Source: Pedosphaera sp. (GTDB lineage: Bacteria > Verrucomicrobiota > Verrucomicrobiia > Limisphaerales > SXQI01). From it: a stretch of 64,000 nucleotides of DNA. The notes under the pieces are model-generated. The model saw only the letters and a program-made list of their open reading frames with translations, searched no databases and was not told where the DNA came from. The stretch is taken from the NCBI GenBank assembly GCA_025359965.1, contig JANYDC010000159.1, positions 37,702-101,701 on the forward strand. Direction: 5' to 3'. Position numbers and translations under genes: made by a program. Below, one piece after another: positions 34,965 to 43,971 of the stretch (position 1 is the first letter of the stretch; every line of letters begins with the position of its first letter).

Positions 34965-35699
34965 TTATTCCTTTGAACTTGAGGTGCGGAGCATGATCGC
35001 CACGCGGCGGTTGTTCTCGTCCTCTGGTGAAAGATCGGGCAAGGGCTTGGTATCGGCGAAGCCGGCCACCTTGCGGACTTGCTCAGTGGAAACACCGTGG
35101 AGGATCAGGCGCTTGCGCGCGGCGAGAGCACGATCGGTGCTAAGGGACCAGTCGTTGGAGGGATCAACCAAGGGAACTTTGCGCTTCTCGGTATGCCCCT
35201 CGATTTCGACGATAAAATTATTGGTGTAGCGCGCAACCTGCCACGCCAGCGTGGAAATGATGAATTTGCCGTACTCAGTAAAATCAGCGGTGCCTTTTGC
35301 GAAAATGGCGTGGTGTGATTTATCGAAAAGGTTGATCCGAACACCGTCATTGGTCATTTCAAGTTTGACGGGATCATCCTGCGGAACCTCAGCATTGGAT
35401 TGTAGCGTCTTGAGCAGATCGGAAGCGAGGGTTCGAAGCATGTTCAACTCCACAACGGATGCGGAATCGAAGTTGCCTTCTGTAGACTTTACAGCCTGCA
35501 CATCTTTGTTCGGAACCACTCCGGTGGATTCCTTGGTGAGTGAGACGAAAGGGTTTTTGAAGGAGCGCTGCACTGCTTCCTTAATCTTCTCATCCTGGGA
35601 AGTCAGCCAAAGCACCAGAAAGAGGGCCATCATGGCGGTGACAAAGTCCGCATAAGCCACTTTCCAGGCGCCGCCGTGATGTCCATGCTTTTTAGCCAT
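34965..35699 (-). CDS. motB: Flagellar motor stator protein MotB
   Basis: This 244-residue stator subunit has a basic, His-rich start (MAKKHGHHGGAWKVAYADF) and a single membrane helix (about residues 18-35) carrying the essential Asp (D18 in YADF). A linker and a C-terminal OmpA/MotB peptidoglycan-binding domain follow (about 130-240: FIVEIEGHTEKRKVPLVD, SLSTDRALAARKRLILHGVS, DENNRRVAIMLR). It couples ion flow to torque together with MotA, the gene 12 bases upstream. The ion used cannot be decided from sequence alone. Confidence 0.96.
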   Translation of the reverse strand: MAKKHGHHGGAWKVAYADFVTAMMALFLVLWLTSQDEKIKEAVQRSFKNPFVSLTKESTGVVPNKDVQAVKSTEGNFDSASVVELNMLRTLASDLLKTLQSNAEVPQDDPVKLEMTNDGVRINLFDKSHHAIFAKGTADFTEYGKFIISTLAWQVARYTNNFIVEIEGHTEKRKVPLVDPSNDWSLSTDRALAARKRLILHGVSTEQVRKVAGFADTKPLPDLSPEDENNRRVAIMLRTSSSKE

Positions 35700-35711
35700 C
35701 GCTTTGCAGCC

Positions 35712-36569
35712 TTATTTAGCGGCTCCCTTGAGCATGTTCTCAAGCTCCTCGGCAGAGGGTTTGACATCGCTGGAGAGACTGCGGCGAGCGACCTCAACGG
35801 CCATGATCGGCGCCATGCCGTTGGCAAAACCGACTACGGAGGACGAGATGCATTTAATGTACGTCATCTCCGCCAGACCCATGAAACCCATGTTGACGGC
35901 CAGCGGCCCCAGGAATCCGTATGAAATTAAAATACCAAGAAAAGTGCCCACCAGAGCCGACGCGACGTGATGGCCAATCTCTTCGATGGGGCCGGCTATG
36001 GAACCCATCGTGATCACAATACCGAGCACCGCCGCCACGATGCCGAAACCGGGCATGGCGTCCGAAGTCTTGTTAAGAACATCGATTGGGTTGTGATGGT
36101 CCTCCTCAAATTTCTCGATCTCCATGTCGAGAAGCAGCTTCAACTGGTCGGGCTTGACCTTGCCGTCGATGATGGGCCGGAGTGCGCCGCACAACAAATC
36201 CACCGCATGGTGGTTCTTCAGAAAAATGGGATACTTGCTGAAAATGGAGCTGGCCTCGGGGTTGGTCACGTGTTCTTCAAGTGCAACCATGCCGTTGCGG
36301 CGTCCCAGCATGAAGAGCTCGTAGAGGGCCTTGAACAATTCGTCATAGGCTGCCTTGTTGTAAGGTGATCCCTTGAGCACGCCCAAAATCTGCTTAACCA
36401 TGTCGATCAGGACTTTCTTGGGGGCCATGATCACCATGGCGCCAAAGGCGGCACCGCAGATCACGACAAATTCTGAAACGACGATTAATGAGCCCGGTTT
36501 TCCGCCAGCCATCATGAAGCCGCCGAGAACGGAGGCGATCACTATGATGGCACCAATGATGGCAATCAT
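35712..36569 (-). CDS. motA: Flagellar motor stator protein MotA
   Basis: This 285-residue membrane protein has four predicted helices: near 1-22 (MIAIIGAIIVIASVLGGFMM), 28-50, about 160-180 (PGFGIVAAVLGIVITMGSIA) and about 190-215 (ALVGTFLGILISYGFLGPLA). The cytoplasmic loop carries the charged torque residues (FMLGRRNGMVALEEHVTNPE). The HHNPIDVLNKTSDAMPGFGI and conserved proline segments fit the MotA/TolQ/ExbB superfamily. It is followed by motB with a 12-base gap and preceded by the sigma factor gene. Confidence 0.97.
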   Translation of the reverse strand: MIAIIGAIIVIASVLGGFMMAGGKPGSLIVVSEFVVICGAAFGAMVIMAPKKVLIDMVKQILGVLKGSPYNKAAYDELFKALYELFMLGRRNGMVALEEHVTNPEASSIFSKYPIFLKNHHAVDLLCGALRPIIDGKVKPDQLKLLLDMEIEKFEEDHHNPIDVLNKTSDAMPGFGIVAAVLGIVITMGSIAGPIEEIGHHVASALVGTFLGILISYGFLGPLAVNMGFMGLAEMTYIKCISSSVVGFANGMAPIMAVEVARRSLSSDVKPSAEELENMLKGAAK

Positions 36570-36612
36570 GATTTATTTGGCTGAAAAAACCGCACCACAG
36601 ATACCGCAGCGT

Positions 36613-37419
36613 TTAAACAGGGGCTGCCTCGTGGTGATGCAAGAATGACTTCAAAGCCAGAATAGCCTGAGCATGAATCTGGCAGATGCGGGATTCGGTC
36701 ACGCCAAAGACTTCGGCGATTTCGCGCAAACGGAGATCCTCGAAATAATATAGAGCCAGCACCTTGCGCTGCACTTCGGGCAATTGTTCGATCCGGGTGG
36801 CGATGACCTGCGCGAGTTCGCGGCGGGACGCGGTATCCACAGGATTTTCCTGGGAAACATCCGCGATGCTCTCGTAACGGCTCGATTCACCCTCATCATC
36901 CATGTTGGGTGCGGCATCCAGACAAACGAAAGTGGCGGGGCGGATTTCGCCGAGCAATTCTTCGTAGGCATCCTCGGTGATGTCCATGGCTTTGGCCATT
37001 TCCTTTATGGTGGGAACGCGGCCCTTGGCCTGCTCAAGCTTCTGAATCACGGCCTGCACTTTGCGGGCCTTGTCATGCACCGAGCGGGGAACCCAATCCA
37101 GACGGCGAAGTTCGTCAAACACCGCGCCGCGAATGCGCACACGAGCGTAGCTTTCAAAAGAACTGCCGCCCTGGGGATCGTAGTTACGGACGGCATTCAG
37201 AAGCCCGACCAGCCCGGAGCTGTAAAGGTCCTCGATATCCACATGGGGAGGAAGTGAAAGCGCCAGCCGGCCCACCACTGTTTTGACAAGGGGGAGATAG
37301 TCCTCAACCATCTGAGCTTCGGCGCGATTGCCCGGCTTGATGGTTTTGTAACGTTTGGTCATCTCCTTCGCTTTTTGGCGGGCGGTTTCGGAGCGGACAT
37401 CTTCTGCGCAAGTACTCAT
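36613..37419 (-). CDS. fliA: RNA polymerase sigma-28 factor FliA
   Basis: This 268-residue flagellar/motility sigma factor of the FliA/WhiG type has region 2 (EDYLPLVKTVVGRLALSLPP, DIEDLYSSGLVGLLNAVRNY, FESYARVRIRGAVFDELRRL), region 3 (RVPTIKEMAKAMDITEDAYE) and region 4 (IEQLPEVQRKVLALYYFEDL, REIAEVFGVTESRICQIHAQ). In well-studied bacteria FliA directs late-class flagellar genes and is held by FlgM; no FlgM-like gene is in the window. Downstream genes are motA and motB, and it follows the small membrane protein gene. Its own promoter is probably far upstream at flhB. Confidence 0.96.
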   Translation of the reverse strand: MSTCAEDVRSETARQKAKEMTKRYKTIKPGNRAEAQMVEDYLPLVKTVVGRLALSLPPHVDIEDLYSSGLVGLLNAVRNYDPQGGSSFESYARVRIRGAVFDELRRLDWVPRSVHDKARKVQAVIQKLEQAKGRVPTIKEMAKAMDITEDAYEELLGEIRPATFVCLDAAPNMDDEGESSRYESIADVSQENPVDTASRRELAQVIATRIEQLPEVQRKVLALYYFEDLRLREIAEVFGVTESRICQIHAQAILALKSFLHHHEAAPV

Positions 37420-37431
37420 GGGAATGATGGG

Positions 37432-37668
37432 TTATTGGGGTTGTTTGGATTTGCGGGCTGCCTCTTGATTGGCGACGAGCTTTTGGTAGCAAGCCGTCTG
37501 CCATGACCTCACCCAGAGCTGGCCCCACCAACGCATTAGCACTGCGCTGATAAAGCAGGCTACGCTGGCTCTCCAGAGAATCGACGGCCACGAACTCTGC
37601 TGCAAAAGCCCCAGAACCAGGCCTAGGCAATAACCGAGTAACGCACCGCTTATCATTAATTTCTTCAT
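37432..37668 (-). CDS. Small hypothetical membrane protein in the flhG position
   Basis: The ATG at 37668 gives 78 residues with two hydrophobic helices (MISGALLGYCLGLVLGLLQQ and ILWRASVACFISAVLMRWWG), then a basic C-terminal tail (NQEAARKSKQPQ). A longer in-frame version to 37737 is possible. I do not recognise it. Many flagellar loci carry flhG (MinD-like ATPase) between flhF and fliA; here only this small protein is present in that place. It is likely a real member of the transcript because the flanking genes are closely packed. Confidence 0.5.
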   Translation of the reverse strand: MKKLMISGALLGYCLGLVLGLLQQSSWPSILWRASVACFISAVLMRWWGQLWVRSWQTACYQKLVANQEAARKSKQPQ

Positions 37669-37745
37669 GAGTGAACTGTCCGAGAGGGTGAATAGCACAA
37701 GGTCTGCCAGCAGAAAACGGGGCAACACGAAAAACACCTAAGTGT

Positions 37746-38894
37746 TTATCGTCCAATGCTTTGAGAATTAATTATTTTTTGGCCAGAGGCGGAAATCAGC
37801 GTGCCAGGTATATTTTGCCCAGCCCCCAGCCAGCCAACCAAGAAATTTGTGCCGAACGCCAGATTCCAAACTTTGCCCCAGCGAGTTTCTTCATCAAGAT
37901 GTGTGAGCACAATATCTTGAAAACCAAAACGCGCGAAAGCGTTGGCTTGCGCAACGAGCAGTGAACTGTCGTAAGCCGCATTGAGGACCAAATGCAGCTT
38001 GGCGCCCGGAAATGCCTCCAAAACATGAGCCAAACCCCGACCAGCCTCCAGGTCATTGGAGGCAAAACCCGGCAGGTCCACAAGCACGAGGTCGGCAGTG
38101 GATGGGTGGAGGTCTTCCACATCAGGGCGAATGCGCGAGACTCCCACTCCGAGAATCTCCGAATAGACGCTCAACTGCTCGGCAGTGTTGGCCGTTCCCG
38201 AATCCAGACGGTAGACATGGGCCGTACGTTCTTCCAACAAGGCAGCCTGGGCCAGCCGCTTGCACAGGCATGTTGTTTTGCCGCTGCCGGCCGGACCGAT
38301 CAAAATATGAATGCCTGAGCTAAAACCGGAAGGTTCTGCAAAACGGCTGCCTTCAACCAAAATCGCGCCAGCCCAATCGATCTCCCGCGATAGTGAAGTC
38401 GGCGGCTCAGAGCCGTGCCGCTGTTGAAGTTGTTTGATGACCTCGCGAATGGTCTCCGGCAATAGTCCCTGCTGCTCCAGAATTGTGGCTACTTTCCACC
38501 CGCCGTAGGCAGCGGCCCAACGAGGTGTCGGAGTTTGGGTATTGGTGTTGGGGGCAGGCGAGCCCCGAGGAAAAAAGGCGGGTTCCGGGGCAACTGCGGG
38601 TGGATTAAGAAGCGAAGGAAGCAGCTGGCGCAGTTGTGCGACCTGCGAATGAAGTTCGGCCAACTCGGATCGCGTCGGAGCCACGGGCTCCGGCTCGCCT
38701 TCCGGCACATGGGCAACCACCTCAATCTGATCGCGGCCCAACAATCGTCCCAAGCCGGATTTGGGCAGCTTTCGCACGCTCAACACAACGGCCTCAGGGC
38801 CCAAGGTCGCTTTGATGCGCGCCACCGCTTGTGCGGCGGAATCCGCCACAAACCGCTGCGGCGCGGAGGACCGGTCAGAGGGTGCTGATGGCAT
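37746..38894 (-). CDS. flhF: Flagellar biosynthesis GTPase FlhF, divergent G motifs
   Basis: FlhF is an SRP-type GTPase that sets flagellar site and number. The 382 residues have the basic N-terminal region (RFVADSAAQAVARIKATLGP), a Pro-rich linker (about 120-145) and an N domain. The G domain has a good P-loop (GPAGSGKTTCLCKRL) and weaker downstream motifs: where FlhF, FtsY and Ffh read DTAGR, this has VDLPGF, and where they read TKLDE, this has THLDE. The C-terminal segment (DIVLTHLDEETRWGKVWNLA) is otherwise FlhF-like. It starts at the last base of flhA and precedes fliA by a small gene. Confidence 0.88.
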   Translation of the reverse strand: MPSAPSDRSSAPQRFVADSAAQAVARIKATLGPEAVVLSVRKLPKSGLGRLLGRDQIEVVAHVPEGEPEPVAPTRSELAELHSQVAQLRQLLPSLLNPPAVAPEPAFFPRGSPAPNTNTQTPTPRWAAAYGGWKVATILEQQGLLPETIREVIKQLQQRHGSEPPTSLSREIDWAGAILVEGSRFAEPSGFSSGIHILIGPAGSGKTTCLCKRLAQAALLEERTAHVYRLDSGTANTAEQLSVYSEILGVGVSRIRPDVEDLHPSTADLVLVDLPGFASNDLEAGRGLAHVLEAFPGAKLHLVLNAAYDSSLLVAQANAFARFGFQDIVLTHLDEETRWGKVWNLAFGTNFLVGWLGAGQNIPGTLISASGQKIINSQSIGR

Positions 38895-41023
38895 CAGTCA
38901 AGGGGGGTGAGAATTGCAGTGCTCTGCACATCGGCGCGAGCTGGAATATCTGCGTAAGATAGCACCGCAAGATCCGCAAACGTGCTGTCAAAAAAGCGAC
39001 GGAAAGCCAGACGAAGCTGTGGAGCGCAAATGACTAGAGGAGGCTGGCCTGCCGCCAACAAGCCCTGAAGGTGCCTGCCCAATTGATCCACCACATGGCG
39101 CGCAAGTCGGGGATCGAGCATCATGGTGATTTCGTTGGCTGTCTGCCGAAGACCAGTTGCGAGTTGCTGCTCTAGTTTGGGATCCATGGTAATGCCACGA
39201 ATGGCCCCGCCTTCATTCTGAAAAGGCTTCGCCAGCTGTGCGCCCAGTGCTTTTCGGGCGTGCTCCGAAAGTTCGTCCGGATTCTTACAAGTGGGCGCGT
39301 AATCGCCTATTTTTTCCAAAACTCCCGCCAAATTGCGTATGGAAAGCCCCTCAGCCAAAAGGTTCTGCAAAATCCGTTGGATTTGACCCACCGTCAGTTG
39401 CGAAGGGATCAGTTCATTGACGACGGTGGGGTTCGTGACTTTAAGGTTGTCGAGCAGGTTCTGCACATCCTGCCGAGTGAGGATCTCATGGCAATTTCGT
39501 TTGACCACCTCGGAAAGATGGGTCACCAACACAGAAGCTGCATCCACCACAGTGTAGCCATGCATTTCCGCATGTTTGCGCTCAGGATCAGTAATCCAAG
39601 TCGCGGGCAGTTGGAACACAGGTTCAACAGTCGGAACCCCTTTCAGTACCGTGCGACTGTTGGTGGCATTCATGGCCAGCCAATAACCGGGCATCAGAGT
39701 GCCCTGAGCGATTGAATTGCCCTTAAGAAGGAATCGATAATCGTTGGCACCCAAATTCAGGTTATCACGCAAACGGATGGGAGGAACAATCACCCCAATA
39801 TCACCGGCAAAGGTTTTCCGAACACCAGTCACACGCTCCAGCAAATCGCCTCCTTTACGGGCGTCAGCGAGGCTGACTAACCCATAGCCCAGCTCTATTT
39901 GAAGGGTGTCTACCGCAAGCAAGGACTCGAGTTTCTCAGGTGCTTTGGACGAGGATGATGCTGCATCACCTTCGGGCGCAGACTGCGTCGTGCTCGCCCC
40001 CCCTCCGCTTCGGGCAGACGCCCGGACGGTTGATTTCTGAAGGGTTGAAGCCTTGCGAAGATGGTATCCTACGGCCCCGCTCGCTGCGGCCAGCAGCATA
40101 AAGGGAGTAAAAGGCAGTCCGGGCACGAGACCGAGCAGTCCGAGCATGGCGCTTACCATCTGGAAGGCCCTGGGGTAAGTCGTCAGCTGATTGCCCAACT
40201 CGTCACCAAGGTTGTTTTTGGACGCGGCTCGGGTCACAAGCATGGCCGCAGCCATTGAAGTAATAAGTGCCGGAACTTGGGAGACAAGGCCGTCGCCAAT
40301 GGAAAGAAGAGTGTATTGTTTTAAAGATTCGGTAACCGACAGATGCTTATCTGACATTCCCATCGCAAAACCACCTATGATGTTAACCAACATCATGAGA
40401 ATGGCTACGATGGCATCACCTCTCACAAACTTGCTCGCACCGTCCATCGAACCATAAAAATCGGCCTCCTGCTCCACTTTCCGACGCTTCGCGCGCGCCT
40501 CCGCCTCGTTCAAAACACCAGCGTTGAGCTCGGCATCGATGGCCATTTGTTTGCCCGGCAGGGAATCGAGGGTAAAACGCGCCGCGACTTCAGCAATACG
40601 CCCTGCACCCTTGGTGATTACGATGAAGTTGATCATCGCCAACATTGCGAAGACGACGATACCAACGATGTATTTCCCCCCCACGACGAAGTTGCCGAAC
40701 GCATCGATGATGTGACCGGCGTAGCCATCCCTTAAAATGAGCCGGGTGGTGGCGATATTAAGAGCCAATCGAAAAAGCGTAATAAACAACAATAACGAGG
40801 GAAAGCCGCTGAAATCAGAGGGTGACTCCACGTAAAGGACCACCAACAACATCAACAATGCCAAGGCGATGCTAACGGCCAGCAGCATATCAATCAGCAA
40901 CGCTGGCACCGGCAGGATCAGCAGCAGGACAGTGCCAAATACGCCCAACACCATCCACAGGTCTCCCTGACGGATGAGTCGGCCCAGACTAAATGGCTGG
41001 CTAGGTCGAGAATCAGCTGCCAT
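38894..41023 (-). CDS. flhA: Flagellar export gate protein FlhA
   Basis: FlhA is the largest component of the flagellar type III export gate. The 709 residues have eight N-terminal membrane helices (about 25-330), the FHIPEP-type cytoplasmic loop (SLPGKQMAIDAELNAGVLNE, RRKVEQEADFYGSMDGASKF) and a C-terminal cytoplasmic domain (about 365-700; DNLNLGANDYRFLLKGNSIA, AHVVD-type region RHVVDQLGRHLQGLLAAGQP, ICAPQLRLAFRRFFDS). Length and motifs match the family. It overlaps flhF by one base, indicating translational coupling, and follows flhB by about 50 bases. Confidence 0.97.
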   Translation of the reverse strand: MAADSRPSQPFSLGRLIRQGDLWMVLGVFGTVLLLILPVPALLIDMLLAVSIALALLMLLVVLYVESPSDFSGFPSLLLFITLFRLALNIATTRLILRDGYAGHIIDAFGNFVVGGKYIVGIVVFAMLAMINFIVITKGAGRIAEVAARFTLDSLPGKQMAIDAELNAGVLNEAEARAKRRKVEQEADFYGSMDGASKFVRGDAIVAILMMLVNIIGGFAMGMSDKHLSVTESLKQYTLLSIGDGLVSQVPALITSMAAAMLVTRAASKNNLGDELGNQLTTYPRAFQMVSAMLGLLGLVPGLPFTPFMLLAAASGAVGYHLRKASTLQKSTVRASARSGGGASTTQSAPEGDAASSSSKAPEKLESLLAVDTLQIELGYGLVSLADARKGGDLLERVTGVRKTFAGDIGVIVPPIRLRDNLNLGANDYRFLLKGNSIAQGTLMPGYWLAMNATNSRTVLKGVPTVEPVFQLPATWITDPERKHAEMHGYTVVDAASVLVTHLSEVVKRNCHEILTRQDVQNLLDNLKVTNPTVVNELIPSQLTVGQIQRILQNLLAEGLSIRNLAGVLEKIGDYAPTCKNPDELSEHARKALGAQLAKPFQNEGGAIRGITMDPKLEQQLATGLRQTANEITMMLDPRLARHVVDQLGRHLQGLLAAGQPPLVICAPQLRLAFRRFFDSTFADLAVLSYADIPARADVQSTAILTPLD

Positions 41024-41073
41024 GCGTTAAAAAGCGCGCCGTGGTCGGCACATTCTCGATTTGTAATCCAAAA

Positions 41074-42201
41074 TCATATTTCCTTCAGAACATCCACTGT
41101 CTTGGGCGGCAATACGGTCGCCGCATTCTGCCGGGAGAAGTAGCGATACCGGTTCACGCGGTATACCCACGCAAGCACTTCAGCCACGGCGGAGTACAGT
41201 TCAGCAGGAATCTCGCCATCAACCCGGCCGTACTTGAACATCATGCGCGCCAAAGGCTTATTCTCCATGATCGGCACTTGATGCTTTGCGGCCATTTCAC
41301 GAATACGGAGGGCGTTCAAACGTGATCCTTTAGCAATAATCTTGGGTGCCTTCATCGATTCGCGATCATACAAGAGTGCCACAGCCAGATGCGTCGGATT
41401 CGTCACAATCACATCAGCCTTAGGTACATCCGCAAGCATTTGACTCAGACTTTTAGTGGCGCGACGGCGGCGCATGCGCGCTTTCATCTGGGGATTTCCT
41501 TCCATCCCCTTCATTTCGTCTTTCTGCTCCTGCTTGGTCATCATCAAATCCTGGCTGGTCTGCCAAAATTGATATCCATAATCAATCGCAGCCAAGACCA
41601 GCACTGCCGAAGCGATGCGATAACCAATCTGTGAGGCAGTATTGGCCATGAACTCGGCAATTCTTGCCACACTGATTGAGGTGACAAAAATAGGGTCATC
41701 CACAACCCCCCGAATCGTTTTGTAAGAGAGGCCAAAAATGATGGACATCTTGGCGACCCCCAAGAAGGCCGGCATCGCGGCCCGCGCTGAAAACATGCGT
41801 TGGAGACCCTCCGCAGGATTCAACTTATCCCACTTGATATCCAGAGCCTCCGAGGCCGTGGTAAAGCGGGATTGAAGCAGGCCCACCAACACCGCCGCGC
41901 CAGCGCAGGAAAGAACCACCGGCCCCACTATCAACGCCAGCGTCAGCAATCCGCGCACCGCATAGTCCTGCAAAACAATCTCGCTAATGGGGATGTCATG
42001 CAGGTGCCCCAATATACCCAGATAAACCTCCACAATCCGCCGCCAAATCTGAGGACCGGCCAATTGCAGCGAAATGAGTCCTGCAAACAGAATTGCCGCT
42101 GTTTGAATCTCCGCGCTGCGCGGGAATTGCCCTTGGGAAAAGGCTTCCTCAAGCTTCTTTTGCGAAGCTTGCTCTGTCTTCTCTCCCGCTTCTTCAGACA
42201 T
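41074..42201 (-). CDS. flhB: Flagellar export switch protein FlhB
   Basis: FlhB is the export-gate protein that changes substrate specificity from rod/hook to filament by self-cleavage. The 375 residues include the conserved start (GEKTEQASQKKLEEAFSQGQ), four membrane helices (about 34-50, 85-110, 145-160, 190-210) and a basic linker (KARMRRRRATK). The autocleavage motif NPTH is at about residues 268-271 (VTNPTHLAVALLYD), followed by the usual KAPKIIAKG and ENKPLARMMFKYGRVDGEIP. It is the first gene of the flagellar block; a promoter should lie in the 80-base region shared divergently with the Xre/RES genes. Confidence 0.97.
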   Translation of the reverse strand: MSEEAGEKTEQASQKKLEEAFSQGQFPRSAEIQTAAILFAGLISLQLAGPQIWRRIVEVYLGILGHLHDIPISEIVLQDYAVRGLLTLALIVGPVVLSCAGAAVLVGLLQSRFTTASEALDIKWDKLNPAEGLQRMFSARAAMPAFLGVAKMSIIFGLSYKTIRGVVDDPIFVTSISVARIAEFMANTASQIGYRIASAVLVLAAIDYGYQFWQTSQDLMMTKQEQKDEMKGMEGNPQMKARMRRRRATKSLSQMLADVPKADVIVTNPTHLAVALLYDRESMKAPKIIAKGSRLNALRIREMAAKHQVPIMENKPLARMMFKYGRVDGEIPAELYSAVAEVLAWVYRVNRYRYFSRQNAATVLPPKTVDVLKEI

Positions 42202-42253
42202 CGTTCAAACCCTGCCAAGCAACAAGCGAGCCATAGCGAAATCGGGCCTTGAT

Positions 42254-42292
42254 CTTATCACCTGATAAGACGATAGTGTTCCAGTGAGAACA
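42254..42292 (+). promoter_or_regulatory. Double palindrome upstream of the Xre/RES pair
   Basis: CTTATCA and TGATAAG form a perfect 7-base inverted repeat at 42254-42269, with a 2-base spacer. TGTTC and GAACA form a second at 42277-42292, with a 6-base spacer, directly before the ATG at 42293. Palindromes at this place are typical operators for autoregulation by type II antitoxins. Because flhB is divergent from here, binding could also touch its transcription. Confidence 0.6.
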
Positions 42293-42703
42293 ATGGTCAC
42301 AGATTGCCTGAACCCAAAACAGGCGTTGTCCTCGGTGGAAATGATTTCCCATATCAAAGACGGCCTTTCCGTCGGCGAGTTTGATTCGCTGCGGGACCTG
42401 TTGGGGTTGTCGGATCGCGAACTCGCCAGCAAGGTGGGGGTTTCCGTACCCACGCTCTACCGCCGCCGCCAAGCCAAGGGTCGATTGGATTCGCAAGCCA
42501 GTGACCGCATCATGCGTCTGGCCCGTTTATTTGCCTTAAGCGTGCAATTCTTTGAAGGTGACGAGGCCGCCGCAAGACGCTGGATGCAACGCCCCGCCCC
42601 GGCACTGGCCGGACTCCGCCCTCTCGACGCTGCCGAAACCGAAGTAGGCGCACGCGCCGTTGAACAGCTCATCGGTCGGTTGGAACACAGTGTTTTAACA
42701 TGA
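42293..42703 (+). CDS. Xre/DUF2384-type antitoxin (ParS family)
   Basis: The 136-residue protein from the ATG at 42293 (MVTDCLNP) carries a helix-turn-helix (GLSDRELASKVGVSVPTLYR) and the C-terminal DUF2384 region (ASDRIMRLARLFALSVQFFE, then EAAARRWMQRPAPALAGLRP with LD at the end). This is the standard antitoxin partner of RES toxins (COG5642/COG5654). Its stop overlaps the RES start by four bases (ATGA). Double palindromes immediately upstream suggest self-repression. Confidence 0.93.
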   Translation: MVTDCLNPKQALSSVEMISHIKDGLSVGEFDSLRDLLGLSDRELASKVGVSVPTLYRRRQAKGRLDSQASDRIMRLARLFALSVQFFEGDEAAARRWMQRPAPALAGLRPLDAAETEVGARAVEQLIGRLEHSVLT

Positions 42704-43143
42704 CCCTCTGGCGGATCGTCAAAGCATCGCGCGTCTCAAGTGCTTTTGATGGTGAGGGAGCGCGCCTCAACGGCGGCCGGTGGAATTCTCCTGGTCTTTC
42801 CGCAGTTTACGCCAGTGCAACCAAATCCCTCTCGTTGCTCGAAATTCTTGTTCACCTCGACCCGGTCGACGCGCCCAAACGCTGGGTTGGCTTTCGAGCC
42901 ACGCTGCAACCTGAACAAATTGAAACCATTAAACTTCCCCCGCGCTGGCCTGTGCGCGAGGCCCGCACCCAACATATCGGCGATGCCTGGCTTAAAAGCC
43001 GGACTTCCGTGGCCCTTGCCCTGCCCAGTGTCATTGTTCCGGAGGAGTACAATTACCTTCTCAACCCCGCCCACCCCGATTTCCCAAAAATCGATTTCGG
43101 CCCTCCCCTGCCCTTTGCTCTCGATCTCCGCCTGCTGAGTTAG
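42700..43143 (+). CDS. RES-domain toxin
   Basis: RES toxins are ADP-ribosyltransferase-fold proteins; characterised members deplete NAD+ or modify a metabolic enzyme. The 147-residue length is usual. The naming residues are visible: Arg in LNGGRWNSPG (about residues 24-33), Glu in SLSLLEILVHLD (about 47-52) and a Ser further on (LPSVIVPEEYNYLLNPAHPD region), with the N-terminal LWRIVKASR. It overlaps its antitoxin gene by four bases. Frame and active-site residues look intact, so the pair is probably functional. Confidence 0.93.
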   Translation: MTLWRIVKASRVSSAFDGEGARLNGGRWNSPGLSAVYASATKSLSLLEILVHLDPVDAPKRWVGFRATLQPEQIETIKLPPRWPVREARTQHIGDAWLKSRTSVALALPSVIVPEEYNYLLNPAHPDFPKIDFGPPLPFALDLRLLS

Positions 43144-43351
43144 CAACCGCGCAATTTCTGCTCTGGGGATTTGATCAGGACCCTGCCACCTTCTGATTGC
43201 CGCCGCTACTCACTGAGCTATGATGACCACCAGAGGAATATAAAAAAGGACAACCAAGGACCTGAATGACCACAAGGACCCAAATCTCCCAGCTTGCTCT
43301 TTGCGTCGCTTGTGTCTCTTTCATCATTACAGTCCCTTTCCCCTAAACCCC

Positions 43352-43909
43352 ATGAGCGCCCACTTCATTTCTCCTCATGGCGGTTACAAAGACCTCCTCT
43401 CCTTCCAAAAAGCCAGGATTGTCTAAGACGGCACCGTTTGGTTCTGTGGCCGCTACCTGGAAAAACGCGACCGCACCAACGACCAGATGATTTAAGCCGC
43501 CCGCTCCGGCAAACAAAATATTCTTGAAGGCAGCCAAGCTTCGGGCACTTCCAAAGAAACCGAAATCAAACTCACGAACGTCGCCCGCGCCAGCCTCGAA
43601 GAATTGCTTGAGGATTACCGCGACTTCCTCCGCGTGCGCAGCCTTGAAGAGTGGAGCAAGGACCACCGTTATACCCAACGTCTCCGCGAACTGAACCGTC
43701 AACCAGACGCCACCTACGAAACGTTCAAGAAAGGCATCCAAAACCCAGACTCCGCCATTGCTGCAAACGTCATGATCGGTTTGATCAAAGTCACCAACTA
43801 TCTCCTCGACCAGCAACTAAAACACTTGGAACAAGCATTCATCCACGAAGGTGGCCTCCGTGAACGGATGACCAAAGCCCGCCTAACCCAGAGAAACAAG
43901 CAGCCTTAG
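43352..43909 (+). pseudogene. Four-helix-bundle suffix-domain protein, two in-frame stops
   Basis: From the ATG at 43352 the frame reads MSAHFISPHGGYKDLLSFQK, then ARIV, TAA, DGTVWFCGRYLEKRDRTNDQ, MI, TAA, AARSGKQNILEGSQASGTSK, and runs on without further stops to 43909 (LEELLEDYRDFLRVRSLEEW). Apart from the two TAA codons this is a complete member of the small four-helix-bundle (S23-like) family frequent in Bacteroidota and Verrucomicrobiota. Typical members have Tyr and Gln, or similar, at these places, each one base from TAA. The rest of the frame is well kept, so decay is recent, or the 3' part is translated from a downstream start. The 43144-43351 gap has only short AAGGAC-type direct repeats. 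Confidence 0.8.
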
Positions 43910-43971
43910 ACCCTTTAAAATCCCACCTCTTCCTATTTGCCACCGCGCGGTTTTGAGGAACACTATTGGCC

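Noticed and set aside
37304..37756. A 150-codon minus-strand ORF overlapping fliA and the small membrane-protein gene
   Set aside because: It overlaps the certain fliA start in another frame, has a composition unlike a folded protein (many Arg, Pro, Ser), and competes with the hydrophobic ORF in the same gap.
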